Source: Microlunatus sagamiharensis
Lineage (GTDB): Bacteria; Actinomycetota; Actinomycetes; Propionibacteriales; Propionibacteriaceae
Assembly (NCBI RefSeq): GCF_900105785.1
Contig: NZ_LT629799.1
Coordinates: 3,100,001-3,164,000 of the forward strand
DNA: 64,000 nt
Reading direction: 5' to 3'
Below, piece after piece: positions 24,591 to 32,849 of this stretch. The translations under genes were made by a program, and so were the position numbers. The notes under the pieces are model-generated. The model was not told the DNA's origin. It saw nothing but the letters and a program-made list of their open reading frames with translations, and ran no database searches. Each line of letters begins with the position of its first letter. Within the stretch, counting starts at the first letter, position 1.

Positions 24591-24626
24591 CGAGGCCCGG
24601 CCCCCGCGGACGGGGACCGGGCCTCG
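24591..24626 (-). terminator. Second terminator hairpin after rplL
   Basis: Arms 24591-24606 and 24611-24626 give a 16-bp GC-rich stem with one mismatch and a 4-base loop. It lies downstream of another hairpin at 24661-24706, making a tandem terminator between rplJL and rpoBC. Confidence 0.75.
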
Positions 24627-24660
24627 GTGTCGTGCGGCGCTCCCCCGCGGCAGGAGGAGC

Positions 24661-24706
24661 GGCCTGCCCGTACGGACTCCGCCGTGGCGGGTCCGCGGGG
24701 CAGGCC
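24661..24706 (-). terminator. First terminator hairpin after rplL
   Basis: GGCCTGCCC (24661-24669) pairs with GGGCAGGCC (24698-24706), with a further GGACtCCGCC/GGCGGgTCC stem inside. It starts 5 bases after the rplL stop codon. Confidence 0.7.
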
Positions 24707-24711
24707 TCAGA

Positions 24712-25104
24712 TCACTTGTAGGAGACCTTGGCGCCGGCAGCCTCGAGGGCGGCCTTCGCCTTGTCGGCGGTCTCCTTGTTGACCTTCTCCAGGACGGCCT
24801 TCGGCGCGGCCTCGACCAGGTCCTTGGCCTCCTTGAGACCGAGGCTGGTGAGGGTGCGCACCTCCTTGATGACCTGGATCTTCTTGTCGCCGGCCGACTC
24901 GAGGATGACGTCGACCTCGTCGGAGGCCTCCTCCTCGGCAGCGGCGCCGTCGCCGCCACCGGCGGCCGGGGCCGCCGCGACGGCGACCGGAGCGGCGGCG
25001 GTGACGCCGAACGTGGTCTCGAACTCCTTCACGAACTCGCTGAGCTCGATGAGGGTGAGCTCCTTGAACGCGTCGAGGAGCTCGGCGGTGCTGAGCTTCG
25101 CCAT
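24712..25104 (-). CDS. rplL: 50S ribosomal protein L7/L12
   Basis: The 130-residue stalk protein has the N-terminal dimerisation helix ([20 protein letters not shown]), an Ala/Gly-rich hinge and the C-terminal factor-binding domain with KIQVIKEVR and [17 protein letters not shown] at 25104 is preceded by AAGGGA. It follows rplJ by 15 bases and ends in tandem hairpins that separate it from rpoBC. Confidence 0.98.
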   Translation of the reverse strand: MAKLSTAELLDAFKELTLIELSEFVKEFETTFGVTAAAPVAVAAAPAAGGGDGAAAEEEASDEVDVILESAGDKKIQVIKEVRTLTSLGLKEAKDLVEAAPKAVLEKVNKETADKAKAALEAAGAKVSYK

Positions 25105-25119
25105 GGTGGCAGTCCCTTC

Positions 25120-25794
25120 TTAGTTGTTGTCCGCAGCAGGAGCTGCCGTCTCGGCGGAGTCCTCCGCCTGGGGTGCAGCGGCTGCTGCGGAGTCGGTCTC
25201 GTCAGAGACGGGACCGGTGGTGTCGGGCTCCTGGTCGGTGCTCGCGGCGGGCGTCCCGGCCCCGGCGATGACCGCCGGGTTCTCGGTGGCGGCCTGCTCC
25301 AGCGCCGCCAGCAGTCGGGCGGCCTGGGAGAGCGGGGCGGAGACGAGACCGATGGCCTGCTGCAGGACGCCCTGCATGCCACCGGCGACCTTGGCCAGGA
25401 GGACCTCGCGGGACTCCAGGTCGGCCAGCTTGCGGAACTCGTCGGACGTCATGGACTTTCCGTCCAGGACGCCACCCTTGATGATCAGGAGCGGGTTGGC
25501 CCGCGCGAAGTCACGCAGCCCCTTCGCGACGGCGACGGCGTCGCCCTCGATGAAGGCGATCGCCGTGGGCCCGCTGAGGTGCTCCTCGACGCCGGGGACT
25601 CCGGCGTTGCGGGCGGCGATCGTGGTGAGCGTGTTCTTCGACACGGCGTAGGTGGCGTCGTCACCGAGCGAACGGCGCAGGTCCTTCAGCGCCTTCACGG
25701 TGAGTCCGCGGTACTCGGTCAGCACGGCGCCCTGCGAGCCCTGGAACTTCTGGGTGAGCTCAGCGACCGCGGCTGCCTTGTCCGGCCTCGCCAT
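25120..25794 (-). CDS. rplJ: 50S ribosomal protein L10 with long acidic tail
   Basis: L10 anchors the L7/L12 stalk to the ribosome and represses its own operon. The body ([37 protein letters not shown]) ends with the stalk-binding helix near [12 protein letters not shown] at about residue 175. A further 45 or so residues follow, rich in Ala, Asp, Glu, Ser and Thr, making 224 residues against about 165-180 usual. ATG at 25794 is chosen because of GGAGG 7 bases upstream; an upstream in-frame start lacks support. Confidence 0.96.
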   Translation of the reverse strand: MARPDKAAAVAELTQKFQGSQGAVLTEYRGLTVKALKDLRRSLGDDATYAVSKNTLTTIAARNAGVPGVEEHLSGPTAIAFIEGDAVAVAKGLRDFARANPLLIIKGGVLDGKSMTSDEFRKLADLESREVLLAKVAGGMQGVLQQAIGLVSAPLSQAARLLAALEQAATENPAVIAGAGTPAASTDQEPDTTGPVSDETDSAAAAAPQAEDSAETAAPAADNN

Positions 25795-25815
25795 GGGTCT
25801 CCTCCACTTCGTCAC

Positions 25816-26003
25816 GCACTACGGCTGTAGCGCTTCCGAAGGAGCTGGACCCGGCGCGGGGTGGTCACGCGCAGCGAGGCGGGCAGCGGTCACGCCACGA
25901 GGGCGTGGTCCTGCTGATCGGTCTCACCTGCGCGGGCCACCCTGACGGGCTCTTCGGGCACCGCCCGTGGGGCGGCGCCGACCAGCGGTCTTCGGCGTCG
26001 CTC
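25816..26003 (-). promoter_or_regulatory. Probable L10 leader of rplJL
   Basis: About 200 bases of untranslated leader lie between a promoter match and rplJ. It contains GCCGAAGACCGCTGGTCGG near its 5' end, resembling from memory the kink-turn region of actinobacterial L10 leaders bound by the L10-L12 complex. The fold was not computed. Confidence 0.4.
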
Positions 26004-26033
26004 ATCGTACGCGGACCGTCACCGCACACCCAA
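26004..26033 (-). promoter_or_regulatory. Possible promoter of rplJL
   Basis: Minus-strand TTGGGT (26028-26033), 18 bases and TACGAT (26004-26009). The rest of the gap to the divergent NlpC/P60 gene holds that gene's own promoter and no other gene. Confidence 0.45.
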
Positions 26034-26151
26034 ATCCACCGGTCGCGCTCCACCGCACGAGGTCGCCGCCGCTCACCGGAGCGCCGATTCTTTCGACCCG
26101 AACCGGATATCACGGCGCGATCACGGTAACAGTGGGCTGAATCACGACGAC

Positions 26152-26180
26152 TTCACAGACGTATCTCGGGTTGATAACGT
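26152..26180 (+). promoter_or_regulatory. Promoter of the NlpC/P60 gene
   Basis: TTCACA (26152-26157), a 17-base spacer and TAACGT (26175-26180) fit the primary sigma consensus. AAAGGAG at 26199-26205 precedes the GTG start by 6 bases. Confidence 0.6.
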
Positions 26181-26211
26181 CCGGCCCTGATCAAGACCAA
26201 AGGAGTTCTTC

Positions 26212-26796
26212 GTGAAGGTTCAGTCTTCCCGCATCGCGACCGGCCTGGTCGCGCTGGCGATGTCCGTCGGCCTCCTGGCCGGTACCGCCCCCGCCGCGTC
26301 GGCGGACGACCCGGCCCCGGCGCCCAGCGCCGCCGTCATCACCGGCACCGCCGCACCGGCCGCCGCCCCGGCGACGACGACGGCCAAGGCGTCCACGGCC
26401 AAGGCGTCGACGGCGAAGAAGGCAGCCGCCAAGAAGAAGAAGGCGAAGACCCGCGGCGACAAGGCCCTGGCGTACGCGAAGAAGCAGCTCGGCGACAAGT
26501 ACAAGTACGGCGCCGCCGGGCCCAACCGCTGGGACTGCTCGGGCCTGACCATGAAGGCCTGGGGCTCGGCGGGCAAGAAGCTGCCCCACAGCGCGAAGGG
26601 GCAGTCCACGAAGGGCAAGAAGGTCAAGAAGTCGCAGCTCCGCAAGGGCGACCTCGTCTTCTTCTACTCCGGCACCTCCCACGTCGGCATCTACGCCGGC
26701 GACGGCAAGGTCATCCACGCGCCGAAGCCCGGCTCGAAGGTGAGCTACATCAAGATGAAGTACATGCCGTTCAAGACCGCCCGCCGACCCGGCTGA
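26212..26796 (+). CDS. Secreted NlpC/P60 cell-wall hydrolase
   Basis: The 194-residue protein has a signal peptide (core VALAMSVGLLAG, end ASA), an Ala/Pro/Thr linker with the repeated TAKAS and a lysine-rich stretch (KKAAAKKKKAK), then an NlpC/P60 domain from about residue 82. Catalytic Cys109 is in WDCSGLT and His157 in SHVGIYAG, with a later HAP segment. Such enzymes cut the stem peptide of peptidoglycan. The basic linker may bind anionic wall polymers. It lies between rplA and rplJ and has its own promoter. Confidence 0.9.
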   Translation: MKVQSSRIATGLVALAMSVGLLAGTAPAASADDPAPAPSAAVITGTAAPAAAPATTTAKASTAKASTAKKAAAKKKKAKTRGDKALAYAKKQLGDKYKYGAAGPNRWDCSGLTMKAWGSAGKKLPHSAKGQSTKGKKVKKSQLRKGDLVFFYSGTSHVGIYAGDGKVIHAPKPGSKVSYIKMKYMPFKTARRPG

Positions 26797-26830
26797 GCAC
26801 CCGCGCGGGCTGGCCGGGCACAGTACGGCC

Positions 26831-27370
26831 ATGACCGCCCAGCACTCCGCCGCCCCCTTCGGACCGACCGCCACCGTCCGTGAGGGACGCTCCGCCGACG
26901 TCGAGACCGTCGTGGCGATGGTCCGTGAGCTCGCCGAGTACGAGCGGGCGGCCGACCAGGCCCGCATCACCCCGGAGCAGCTGCACCGGGCGCTCTTCGA
27001 GGGCGCCGCGCCCGACGGGCACGCGGCGGCGTACCTGCTGGTCGCCGAGGTGCCGGGCGAGGACACCGCACCGACCACGGTCGGCTTCGCCCTGTGGTTC
27101 CTGAACTTCTCCACCTGGGAGGGCGTGCACGGGATCTACCTCGAGGACCTGTACGTGCGCCCGGCCCACCGCGGCAGCGGGGCCGGGCGCGCGCTCCTCA
27201 CCGCGCTCGCCCGCACCGCCACCGAGCGCGGCTACGCCCGGGTCGACTGGTCGGTCCTCACCTGGAACGAGCCGGCGATCGGCTTCTACCGCCGCATCGG
27301 CGCCATCCCGCTCGAGGAGTGGCGCACCTACCGGCTGACGGGCTCGGCGCTGGCGTCGCTGGCCCGCTGA
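26831..27370 (+). CDS. GNAT acetyltransferase, diamine (SSAT)-like
   Basis: The 179-residue protein resembles the spermidine/spermine N1-acetyltransferase group: VGFALWFLNFSTWEG, then YLEDLYVRPAHRGSGAGRALL (acetyl-CoA loop RGSGAG), and WSVLTWNEPAIGFYRRIGA. It probably acetylates a small amine; the substrate is not certain. The last 43 bases overlap the convergent MFS gene on the other strand. Confidence 0.85.
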   Translation: MTAQHSAAPFGPTATVREGRSADVETVVAMVRELAEYERAADQARITPEQLHRALFEGAAPDGHAAAYLLVAEVPGEDTAPTTVGFALWFLNFSTWEGVHGIYLEDLYVRPAHRGSGAGRALLTALARTATERGYARVDWSVLTWNEPAIGFYRRIGAIPLEEWRTYRLTGSALASLAR

Positions 27371-28761
27371 ACCCGCGCGCCGCGACCGAGACCGAACCAG
27401 CTGACGCCGGCACCCACGAGCAGCGCGACGGCGCCTGCGAGCATCGCGGTCGGGAAGCCGCGCTCCAGCGCGGCGGGGTCCTCGGTGCTCGCGGTCGACA
27501 GGCCCGCCACGGCCGGGATCACGGCGACGGCCAGCAGGCCCGCCGTCCGCGCGACCGCGTTGTTCACCCCCGAGGCCGCCCCCGACAGCTGCTCGGGCGC
27601 GGCGGCGAGGACGGTCGCGGTCAGCGGGGCGACCGCGAGCGACAGCCCGAGCCCGAGCAGCACCGCCGACGGCGCGAGGTCGGTGACCCAGCGCGCGTCC
27701 GGCCCGATCCGCGCGGCCAGGGCGAAGGACGCCGCGGCGAGCAGGCTGCCTGCGCCCATGAGGACCCGGGGGCCCGTCCTCACCGCGAGCGCCCCCGTCC
27801 GCGAGGACAGCAGCAGCATCAGTACGGTGGCCGGCAGCATCGCGGTGCCGGCGGCGATCGGCGACCAGCCGGCCACGACCTGCAGCTGCAGCACGACCAG
27901 GAAGCCGTAGACGCCCAGGCCGCCGTAGATGAAGAAGGTGGCGACGTTCGTCGCGCTGAAGACCCGGTCGCGGAAGATCCGCAGCGGGACCAGGGGGTGG
28001 GCGCTGCGGTCCTCGACGACGACGAAGAGCGCACCGGCCACGACGCCGACGACCCCGGCCGCGACGACCGGCGCGGTCCAGCCGCGGCTGCCCGCCTCGG
28101 TGAGCGACCAGGTCAGCCCGGAGAGGCTGACGACCACCGCGAGCGTGCCGAGCAGGTCGAGCCGCCCGGTCGCGTCGAGGCTGTCGCGCGACTCGGGCAC
28201 GTGGCGCACGGTGCCCAGCAGCACGACCGCGGCGACCGGCAGGTTGACCAGGAAGACCAGGCGCCAGTCCAGCGCGACCAGCCAACCGCCCAGGAACGGC
28301 CCGACCGCACCGGAGAGCCCGCTGAGGCCCGCCCACATGCCCACGGCCCGCGGCTGGTCGGCGGGCACGAAGGCCGAGGAGAGGATTGCGAGGCTGCCCG
28401 GCGTCAGGAGCGCGGCGCCCACGCCCTGCAGGGCGCGCGCACCGATGAGGAAGCCCGCCGACGGGCCGGCCGCGCACAGCGCCGACGCCACCGCGAACCA
28501 CACGACGCCGAGCAGGAAGACGCGGCGCCGCCCGAGCCGGTCGCCCAGCACGCCGCCGAGGAGGATCAGCGCCGCGAGGGTGAGCGTGTAGGCGTTGGTG
28601 ATCCACTGCAGCGCGGTGAAGCCGGCGTCGAAGTCCTGCCCGATGCGGGCCAGCGCGACGTTGACCACCGTGGCGTCCAGGAAGGCCATCCCCGAGCCGG
28701 CGATCGTCGCCGCCAGCACCCACCGGCCCTGGGCCGTCCCCAGCCGTACGGTCCCGGCCAC
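27328..28761 (-). CDS. MFS drug exporter, EmrB/QacA (14-helix) type
   Basis: The 477-residue inner-membrane protein has the DHA2 pattern: FLDATVVNVALARIG in helix 1, motif A GGVLGDRLGRRRVF, QGVGAALLTPGSLAIL and GPFLGGWL (motif C region), with about 14 hydrophobic segments. It probably exports drugs using the proton gradient. Start GTG at 28761. No regulator is adjacent. Its 3' end overlaps the GNAT gene convergently by 43 bases. Confidence 0.9.
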   Translation of the reverse strand: MAGTVRLGTAQGRWVLAATIAGSGMAFLDATVVNVALARIGQDFDAGFTALQWITNAYTLTLAALILLGGVLGDRLGRRRVFLLGVVWFAVASALCAAGPSAGFLIGARALQGVGAALLTPGSLAILSSAFVPADQPRAVGMWAGLSGLSGAVGPFLGGWLVALDWRLVFLVNLPVAAVVLLGTVRHVPESRDSLDATGRLDLLGTLAVVVSLSGLTWSLTEAGSRGWTAPVVAAGVVGVVAGALFVVVEDRSAHPLVPLRIFRDRVFSATNVATFFIYGGLGVYGFLVVLQLQVVAGWSPIAAGTAMLPATVLMLLLSSRTGALAVRTGPRVLMGAGSLLAAASFALAARIGPDARWVTDLAPSAVLLGLGLSLAVAPLTATVLAAAPEQLSGAASGVNNAVARTAGLLAVAVIPAVAGLSTASTEDPAALERGFPTAMLAGAVALLVGAGVSWFGLGRGARVQRASDASAEPVSR

Positions 28762-28810
28762 GTCCCTGCCACCCCCCGGCCCACCGGTGCCGGCGCGGCG
28801 GGCCCCGCGC

Positions 28811-29623
28811 CTACTCGGCGAACCTGACGATCCAGACCGTACCGGCCACGGCCAGCACGAAGCCGAGGCCGGCGACCGGCAGCTGCCCGGGGAGCACGCC
28901 GTCCCCGAACAGGACGACGCCGAGCAGGGACGGCACGAGCAGCTCGAGCATGAAGGTCACCGCCGTGACCGTGGTGACGTCGCCGCGCTGCAGGGCGAGG
29001 GCGAAGAAGACCGTGCCCAGCACGCCCTGCACGACCACCGTCCAGACCAGCGGGTGCGCCAGGGCCGACCACGCGAAGGGCTCGGCCGAGAAGGCCCGGG
29101 AGGCGAGCGCGACCCCGGTCCAGGCGAGCCCGGCCGCGGCCGCGAGGACGACGGCGGCCGTCTTGCCCCGCAGCCGCAGCCCGACGAGGCCCACGGCGAC
29201 GGGCACGACGGTCGCGCCCAGCAGGACCCACTGCCCCGCCGGCAGCAGCGGCGCGGCGGGACGCGGGTCGGCGGTGACGCACAGCAGCACCAGCCCGGCG
29301 CCGAGGGCGGCGAGCGAGGCCCAGTCGCGCCAACCGAGCCGCTGCCCGCGGAGCGCGGCGATCACGGCCGTGACCCCGACGCTGCCGACGAGGACCGACT
29401 GCACGAGGAACAGCGGGAGCCGCTGCAGGGCGACGACGTTGCCCAGGAACCCGACGCCGTCGAGCCCGAGGCCCACGAGGTACGGCAGCTGCCGCAGGAT
29501 CCGGGCGACCCCCACCAGCCCGGTGGCCTCGGCCGTCCGGTTGGCGCCGACCGACTGGAGGACGGAGCCGACGCCGTACCCCAGGAGCGCGACGAAGGCC
29601 GCGACCCAGCTCAGTGCGAGCAC
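28811..29623 (-). CDS. DMT-superfamily transporter
   Basis: The 270-residue protein has nine or ten hydrophobic helices with small polar loops and internal twofold similarity, resembling EamA or the NIPA-like branch of the drug/metabolite transporters (LQRLPLFLVQSVLVGSVGVT, LQRGDVTTVTAVTFMLELLV). The substrate is unknown. GTG at 29623 is preceded by GGAGG. It lies 49 bases upstream of the MFS gene on the same strand, so the two may be cotranscribed. Confidence 0.8.
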   Translation of the reverse strand: MLALSWVAAFVALLGYGVGSVLQSVGANRTAEATGLVGVARILRQLPYLVGLGLDGVGFLGNVVALQRLPLFLVQSVLVGSVGVTAVIAALRGQRLGWRDWASLAALGAGLVLLCVTADPRPAAPLLPAGQWVLLGATVVPVAVGLVGLRLRGKTAAVVLAAAAGLAWTGVALASRAFSAEPFAWSALAHPLVWTVVVQGVLGTVFFALALQRGDVTTVTAVTFMLELLVPSLLGVVLFGDGVLPGQLPVAGLGFVLAVAGTVWIVRFAE

Positions 29624-29670
29624 GGGACGCGGCCTCCGGTCACTGCGGCGACGGGGTCGGCGGGAGCGGT

Positions 29671-30375
29671 CTACTGCTCCGCGTCGGCCTTCACACGGTT
29701 CGGGTCGACCGGGATGCCCGGGCCCATCGTCGTGGAGAAGGTGATCTTCTTGAGGTAGCGGCCCTTGGACGCGCTCGGCTTGAGCCGGAGCACCTCGTCG
29801 AGCGCGGCGTAGTAGTTCTGCTGCAGCTGCTCGCTGGAGAACGACGCCTTGCCGATGATGAAGTGCAGGTTGGCGTGACGGTCGACGCGGAACTCGATCT
29901 TGCCGCCCTTGATGTCGGTCACGGCCTTGGCCACGTCGACGGTCACGGTGCCGGTCTTCGGGTTGGGCATCAGGCCGCGCGGGCCGAGGACGCGGCCGAG
30001 ACGACCGACCTTGCCCATGAGGTCCGGGGTGGCGACGACGGAGTCGAAGTCGAGGTAGCCGCCGGCGACCTTGGCGATCAGGTCGTCCGAGCCGACCTCG
30101 TCGGCGCCCGCGTCGAGCGCCTGCTGCGCACGGTCACCGGTCGCGAAGACCAGGACGCGGGCGGTCTTGCCGGTGCCGTTGGGCAGGTTGACGGTGCCGC
30201 GGACCATCTGGTCGGCCTTGCGGGGGTCGACCCCGAGGCGCATGGACACGTCGACGGTCTCGTCGAACTTCGCCTTGACGTTCGCCTTCGCGAAGTCGAG
30301 GGCCTCGCCCGGGCCGTACAGCTTGTCGGCGTCGACCTGCTCGGCGACGGCGTTGTAGTTCTTGCTGCGCTTCAT
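29671..30375 (-). CDS. rplA: 50S ribosomal protein L1
   Basis: L1 forms the mobile stalk at the tRNA exit site and in other bacteria represses its own operon. The 234-residue protein starts [13 protein letters not shown] at ATG 30375, with AAAGGA 7 bases upstream; an upstream in-frame ATG is not used. [14 protein letters not shown] and [13 protein letters not shown] are the family motifs. It follows rplK after an unusually long 233-base spacer containing a hairpin. Confidence 0.98.
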   Translation of the reverse strand: MKRSKNYNAVAEQVDADKLYGPGEALDFAKANVKAKFDETVDVSMRLGVDPRKADQMVRGTVNLPNGTGKTARVLVFATGDRAQQALDAGADEVGSDDLIAKVAGGYLDFDSVVATPDLMGKVGRLGRVLGPRGLMPNPKTGTVTVDVAKAVTDIKGGKIEFRVDRHANLHFIIGKASFSSEQLQQNYYAALDEVLRLKPSASKGRYLKKITFSTTMGPGIPVDPNRVKADAEQ

Positions 30376-30515
30376 GCCTGGTCCTTTCACTGGCCAGTTC
30401 TGGTACGAGCTGCGCGCTCTCCCAGGTTTTTCGTGGTGGTCGTGCTCAACCCGCGACGGGGCTTCGTGCGATCCGGACCGGCACCGAGGATCACCTCCGG
30501 TGTCTTGGCGAGGGA

Positions 30516-30542
30516 GGGGTGAACACGCTTTTCGTTCACCCC
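30516..30542 (-). terminator. Hairpin between rplK and rplA
   Basis: GGGGTGAAC (30516-30524) pairs perfectly with GTTCACCCC (30534-30542) across a 9-base loop in the 233-base rplK-rplA spacer. It may attenuate or mark processing. Confidence 0.5.
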
Positions 30543-30608
30543 GAGCTCGTCAAGTCACCGGGTCAAGGTGATCCGAGCGCGATCCGCGAGCCTGCGAGCG
30601 GGCGCAGA

Positions 30609-31040
30609 CTACTCAGCGACGGTGACGCCCATCGAGCGGGCGGTGCCCTCGACGATCTTCATGGCGGCGTCGACGTCGTTCGCGTTCAGGTCCGGGAGCT
30701 TGGTGTTCGCGATCTCGCGGACCTGCTCACGGGTGAGCTTGCCGACCTTGTCGGTCTGCGGCACGCCCGAGCCCTTGGCGATCCCGGCGGCCTTCTTGAT
30801 GAGCTCCGCGGCCGGCGGGGTCTTGGTGATGAACGTGAACGAGCGGTCCTCGTAGATCGTGATCTCGACCGGGATCACGGTGCCACGCTGGGCTTCCGTC
30901 GCGGCGTTGTACGCCTTGACGAACTCCATGATGTTGACGCCGTGCGGGCCGAGGGCCGTACCGACGGGCGGCGCGGGGGTCGCGGAACCGGCGTTCAGCG
31001 CGACCTTGACGAGCGCGGCGACCTTCTTCTTGGGAGGCAT
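30609..31040 (-). CDS. rplK: 50S ribosomal protein L11
   Basis: The 143-residue protein has the N-terminal domain proline pair in [18 protein letters not shown] and the RNA-binding C-terminal domain with [15 protein letters not shown]11 forms the GTPase-associated centre and is needed for the stringent response. ATG at 31040. It is downstream of nusG. Confidence 0.98.
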   Translation of the reverse strand: MPPKKKVAALVKVALNAGSATPAPPVGTALGPHGVNIMEFVKAYNAATEAQRGTVIPVEITIYEDRSFTFITKTPPAAELIKKAAGIAKGSGVPQTDKVGKLTREQVREIANTKLPDLNANDVDAAMKIVEGTARSMGVTVAE

Positions 31041-31086
31041 TGCTGTGGGTCCTTCGTGGGTGGGTTGGTGCCTGTGCTGCCTGGTG

Positions 31087-31105
31087 CCCCGGGACGGGCC
31101 CGGGG
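31087..31105 (-). terminator. Short hairpin between nusG and rplK
   Basis: CCCCGGG (31087-31093) pairs with CCCGGGG (31099-31105), just after the nusG stop codon. Confidence 0.35.
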
Positions 31106-31112
31106 CCGGAGG

Positions 31113-32003
31113 CTAGATCTTCTGGATCTGCGGGAAGGTCAGGTCGACCGGGGTCTCGCGACCGAGGATCTCGACCAGGGCCTTGAGACGCTGGTTGTTG
31201 ACGTTGATCTCGGTGATGGTGGCGTGCACACCCGCGAACGGACCGTCCACGACCATCACGGAGTCCCCGACCGCGAAGTCGGCGACCTCGACCTTCTTCT
31301 TGCGCTTGGTCGGGGCGTCGGAGGCGGCGTTCGCGGCCGCGACGACGGACGGGGCCAGCATCTTCTCGACCTCGTCCAGGCTCAGCGGCACGGGCGAGTT
31401 GGAGTGACCCACGAAGCCGGTGACCGACGGCGTGTGACGCACGGTCGACCAGGACTCGTCGGTCAGGTCCATCCGCACCAGCACGTAGCCGGGGAGCACG
31501 GTGCGACGGACCTGCTTGCGCTGGCCGTTGCGGATCTCGGTGACCTCTTCGGTGGGGACCACGATCTCGAAGATGTAGTCCTCCATGTTCAGGGAGGTCA
31601 CGCGGTTCTCGAGGTTCTGCTGCACGCGGTTCTCCATGCCGGAGTACGTGTGCACGACGTACCAGTCACCGAACTTGGAGCGCAGCTCCGTGCGGAAGGT
31701 CTCGAGCGCGGCCGCGCCAGCGTCCTGCCCCTCGTCGTCGGACCCGTCCTCGTCGTCCTCGGCCTCCGGCTTGGCACCGAAGTCGAGGTCGATGTCGCCG
31801 TCGGACTCCGCCTCCTCCGTGCTCGTGGGGCCGCCGAAGTCGAGGTCGATGTCGACGTCGTCCTCGGTGCTCGAGGAGGAGGTGGTGGGGCCGAAGTCGA
31901 TGTCGAAGTCGGTGTCGCTCTCCGGAGCGGCGTCGCTGTTCAGGGCAGAGCCTTCCGTCGACCCCGCCTCAGGGCGTGTGTCGTCGTCGAAGGTGTCGGG
32001 CAC
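31113..32003 (-). CDS. nusG: Transcription antitermination factor NusG with repetitive acidic N-terminus
   Basis: NusG binds RNA polymerase and couples it to the ribosome or to Rho. The NGN domain begins near residue 112 ([28 protein letters not shown]) and the KOW domain is at the end ([17 protein letters not shown]). The first 100 residues or so are very acidic and contain [14 protein letters not shown] and DIDLDFG spaced through Ser/Thr/Glu-rich sequence. The total of 296 residues compares with about 180 in E. coli; actinobacterial NusG is often extended, but this repeat is notable. secE is 36 bases upstream. Confidence 0.97.
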   Translation of the reverse strand: MPDTFDDDTRPEAGSTEGSALNSDAAPESDTDFDIDFGPTTSSSSTEDDVDIDLDFGGPTSTEEAESDGDIDLDFGAKPEAEDDEDGSDDEGQDAGAAALETFRTELRSKFGDWYVVHTYSGMENRVQQNLENRVTSLNMEDYIFEIVVPTEEVTEIRNGQRKQVRRTVLPGYVLVRMDLTDESWSTVRHTPSVTGFVGHSNSPVPLSLDEVEKMLAPSVVAAANAASDAPTKRKKKVEVADFAVGDSVMVVDGPFAGVHATITEINVNNQRLKALVEILGRETPVDLTFPQIQKI

Positions 32004-32039
32004 GTCAGTCGTCTCCAGGTGTTTCGGGTGCGGGCGGGC

Positions 32040-32471
32040 TCAGCTGAAGATCGCGAAGACCAGCTTGCCGATGCCCAGGTCGAGCAGGCTCACGTACGCG
32101 ATGATGAAGAGCACGAAGACCAGCACGACCAGGAAGTAGTTGCCGAGCTGCTGACCGGTCGGGTAGACGACCTTGCGCAGCTCGCCGACGGACTGCCGGA
32201 CGAAGGCCGCGGGGGTGGTCCGCCGCTCCTCCGGGGCCGCGTCCCGCTTGGCGGTCGGCGTGCCCTTCGGCGTCGGGCCGGACTTGCGGGTCAGCGAGGA
32301 GGACGCGCCTGCGCCCGCCGCACCCACACCGGCGGTCTCGAGCTCGGCGGGCTCGAGGTCGTCGGACGCGACCCGCTCGGAGCCCGACGGGTCGGGCTCG
32401 GCGAGCTCGGCCGGGAGGTCGGCGTCGTCCGACGACGGGCCCGAGGGCACCGCCTCGTCCTTGTCTGCCAC
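32040..32471 (-). CDS. secE: Preprotein translocase subunit SecE
   Basis: SecE is the small clamp of the SecYEG channel. The 143-residue protein has a long acidic Ser/Pro/Ala-rich N-terminal region, then RQSVGELRKVVYPT and a single membrane helix (NYFLVVLVFVLFIIAYVSLL). GTG at 32471 is preceded by GGAGG. The longer reading frame would run into tRNA-Trp and is rejected. It lies directly downstream of tRNA-Trp, the usual actinobacterial order. Confidence 0.96.
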   Translation of the reverse strand: MADKDEAVPSGPSSDDADLPAELAEPDPSGSERVASDDLEPAELETAGVGAAGAGASSSLTRKSGPTPKGTPTAKRDAAPEERRTTPAAFVRQSVGELRKVVYPTGQQLGNYFLVVLVFVLFIIAYVSLLDLGIGKLVFAIFS

Positions 32472-32501
32472 GTGTCCTCCCGGTCGTCTCGTTCGCGTTC
32501 G

Positions 32502-32574
32502 CAGGGCAAGAGGGACTTGAACCCCCAACCTTCGGTTTTGGAGACCGATGCTCTGCCAGTTGAGCTATTGCCCT
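32502..32574 (-). tRNA. tRNA-Trp (CCA)
   Basis: The 73-base minus-strand sequence folds with acceptor arms AGGGCAA and TTGCCCT, an A-box-like TAGCTCAACTGGCAGAGCA D arm, anticodon loop CTCCAAA (anticodon CCA) and T arm GGGGGTTCAAGTCCCT. CCA is not encoded. It lies 30 bases upstream of secE. Confidence 0.97.
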
Positions 32575-32648
32575 TCGGCATCCCGTCCTCGCGACCTCCG
32601 GGCCCGGGTTGCGGGCACGGCGGGGCAGGGGTGGAACGCCAAGAGTCG

Positions 32649-32678
32649 AGTGTAGTCCAGCGGCACGGCCGGAGCGAA
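32649..32678 (-). promoter_or_regulatory. Possible promoter of tRNA-Trp and secE-nusG
   Basis: Minus-strand TTCGCT (32673-32678), 18 bases and TACACT (32649-32654), ending 75 bases upstream of the tRNA. The -10 box is good and the -35 box weak. Confidence 0.4.
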
Positions 32679-32849
32679 CTGCGTCTTCGGTCCTCGCTCC
32701 GCCCGGACCCGGACCCGGCTCTGGTCCCCTGCCTTCCTCGTCGCCCGTGAGACGGAAGGTCGTCACGCGCTCCTCGTCCAGGCAGGGGCGCCTGGTCCGG
32801 CTGAGGCTGGGACCACGGCGTGCGCGCCCTGGTCAGCCGAGAGGCGGCC

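Noticed and set aside
32040-32528. SecE starting at 32528 inside tRNA-Trp
   Set aside because: The longer frame would use tRNA sequence as coding DNA; GTG at 32471 has a good GGAGG and an acidic N-terminus like the neighbours.
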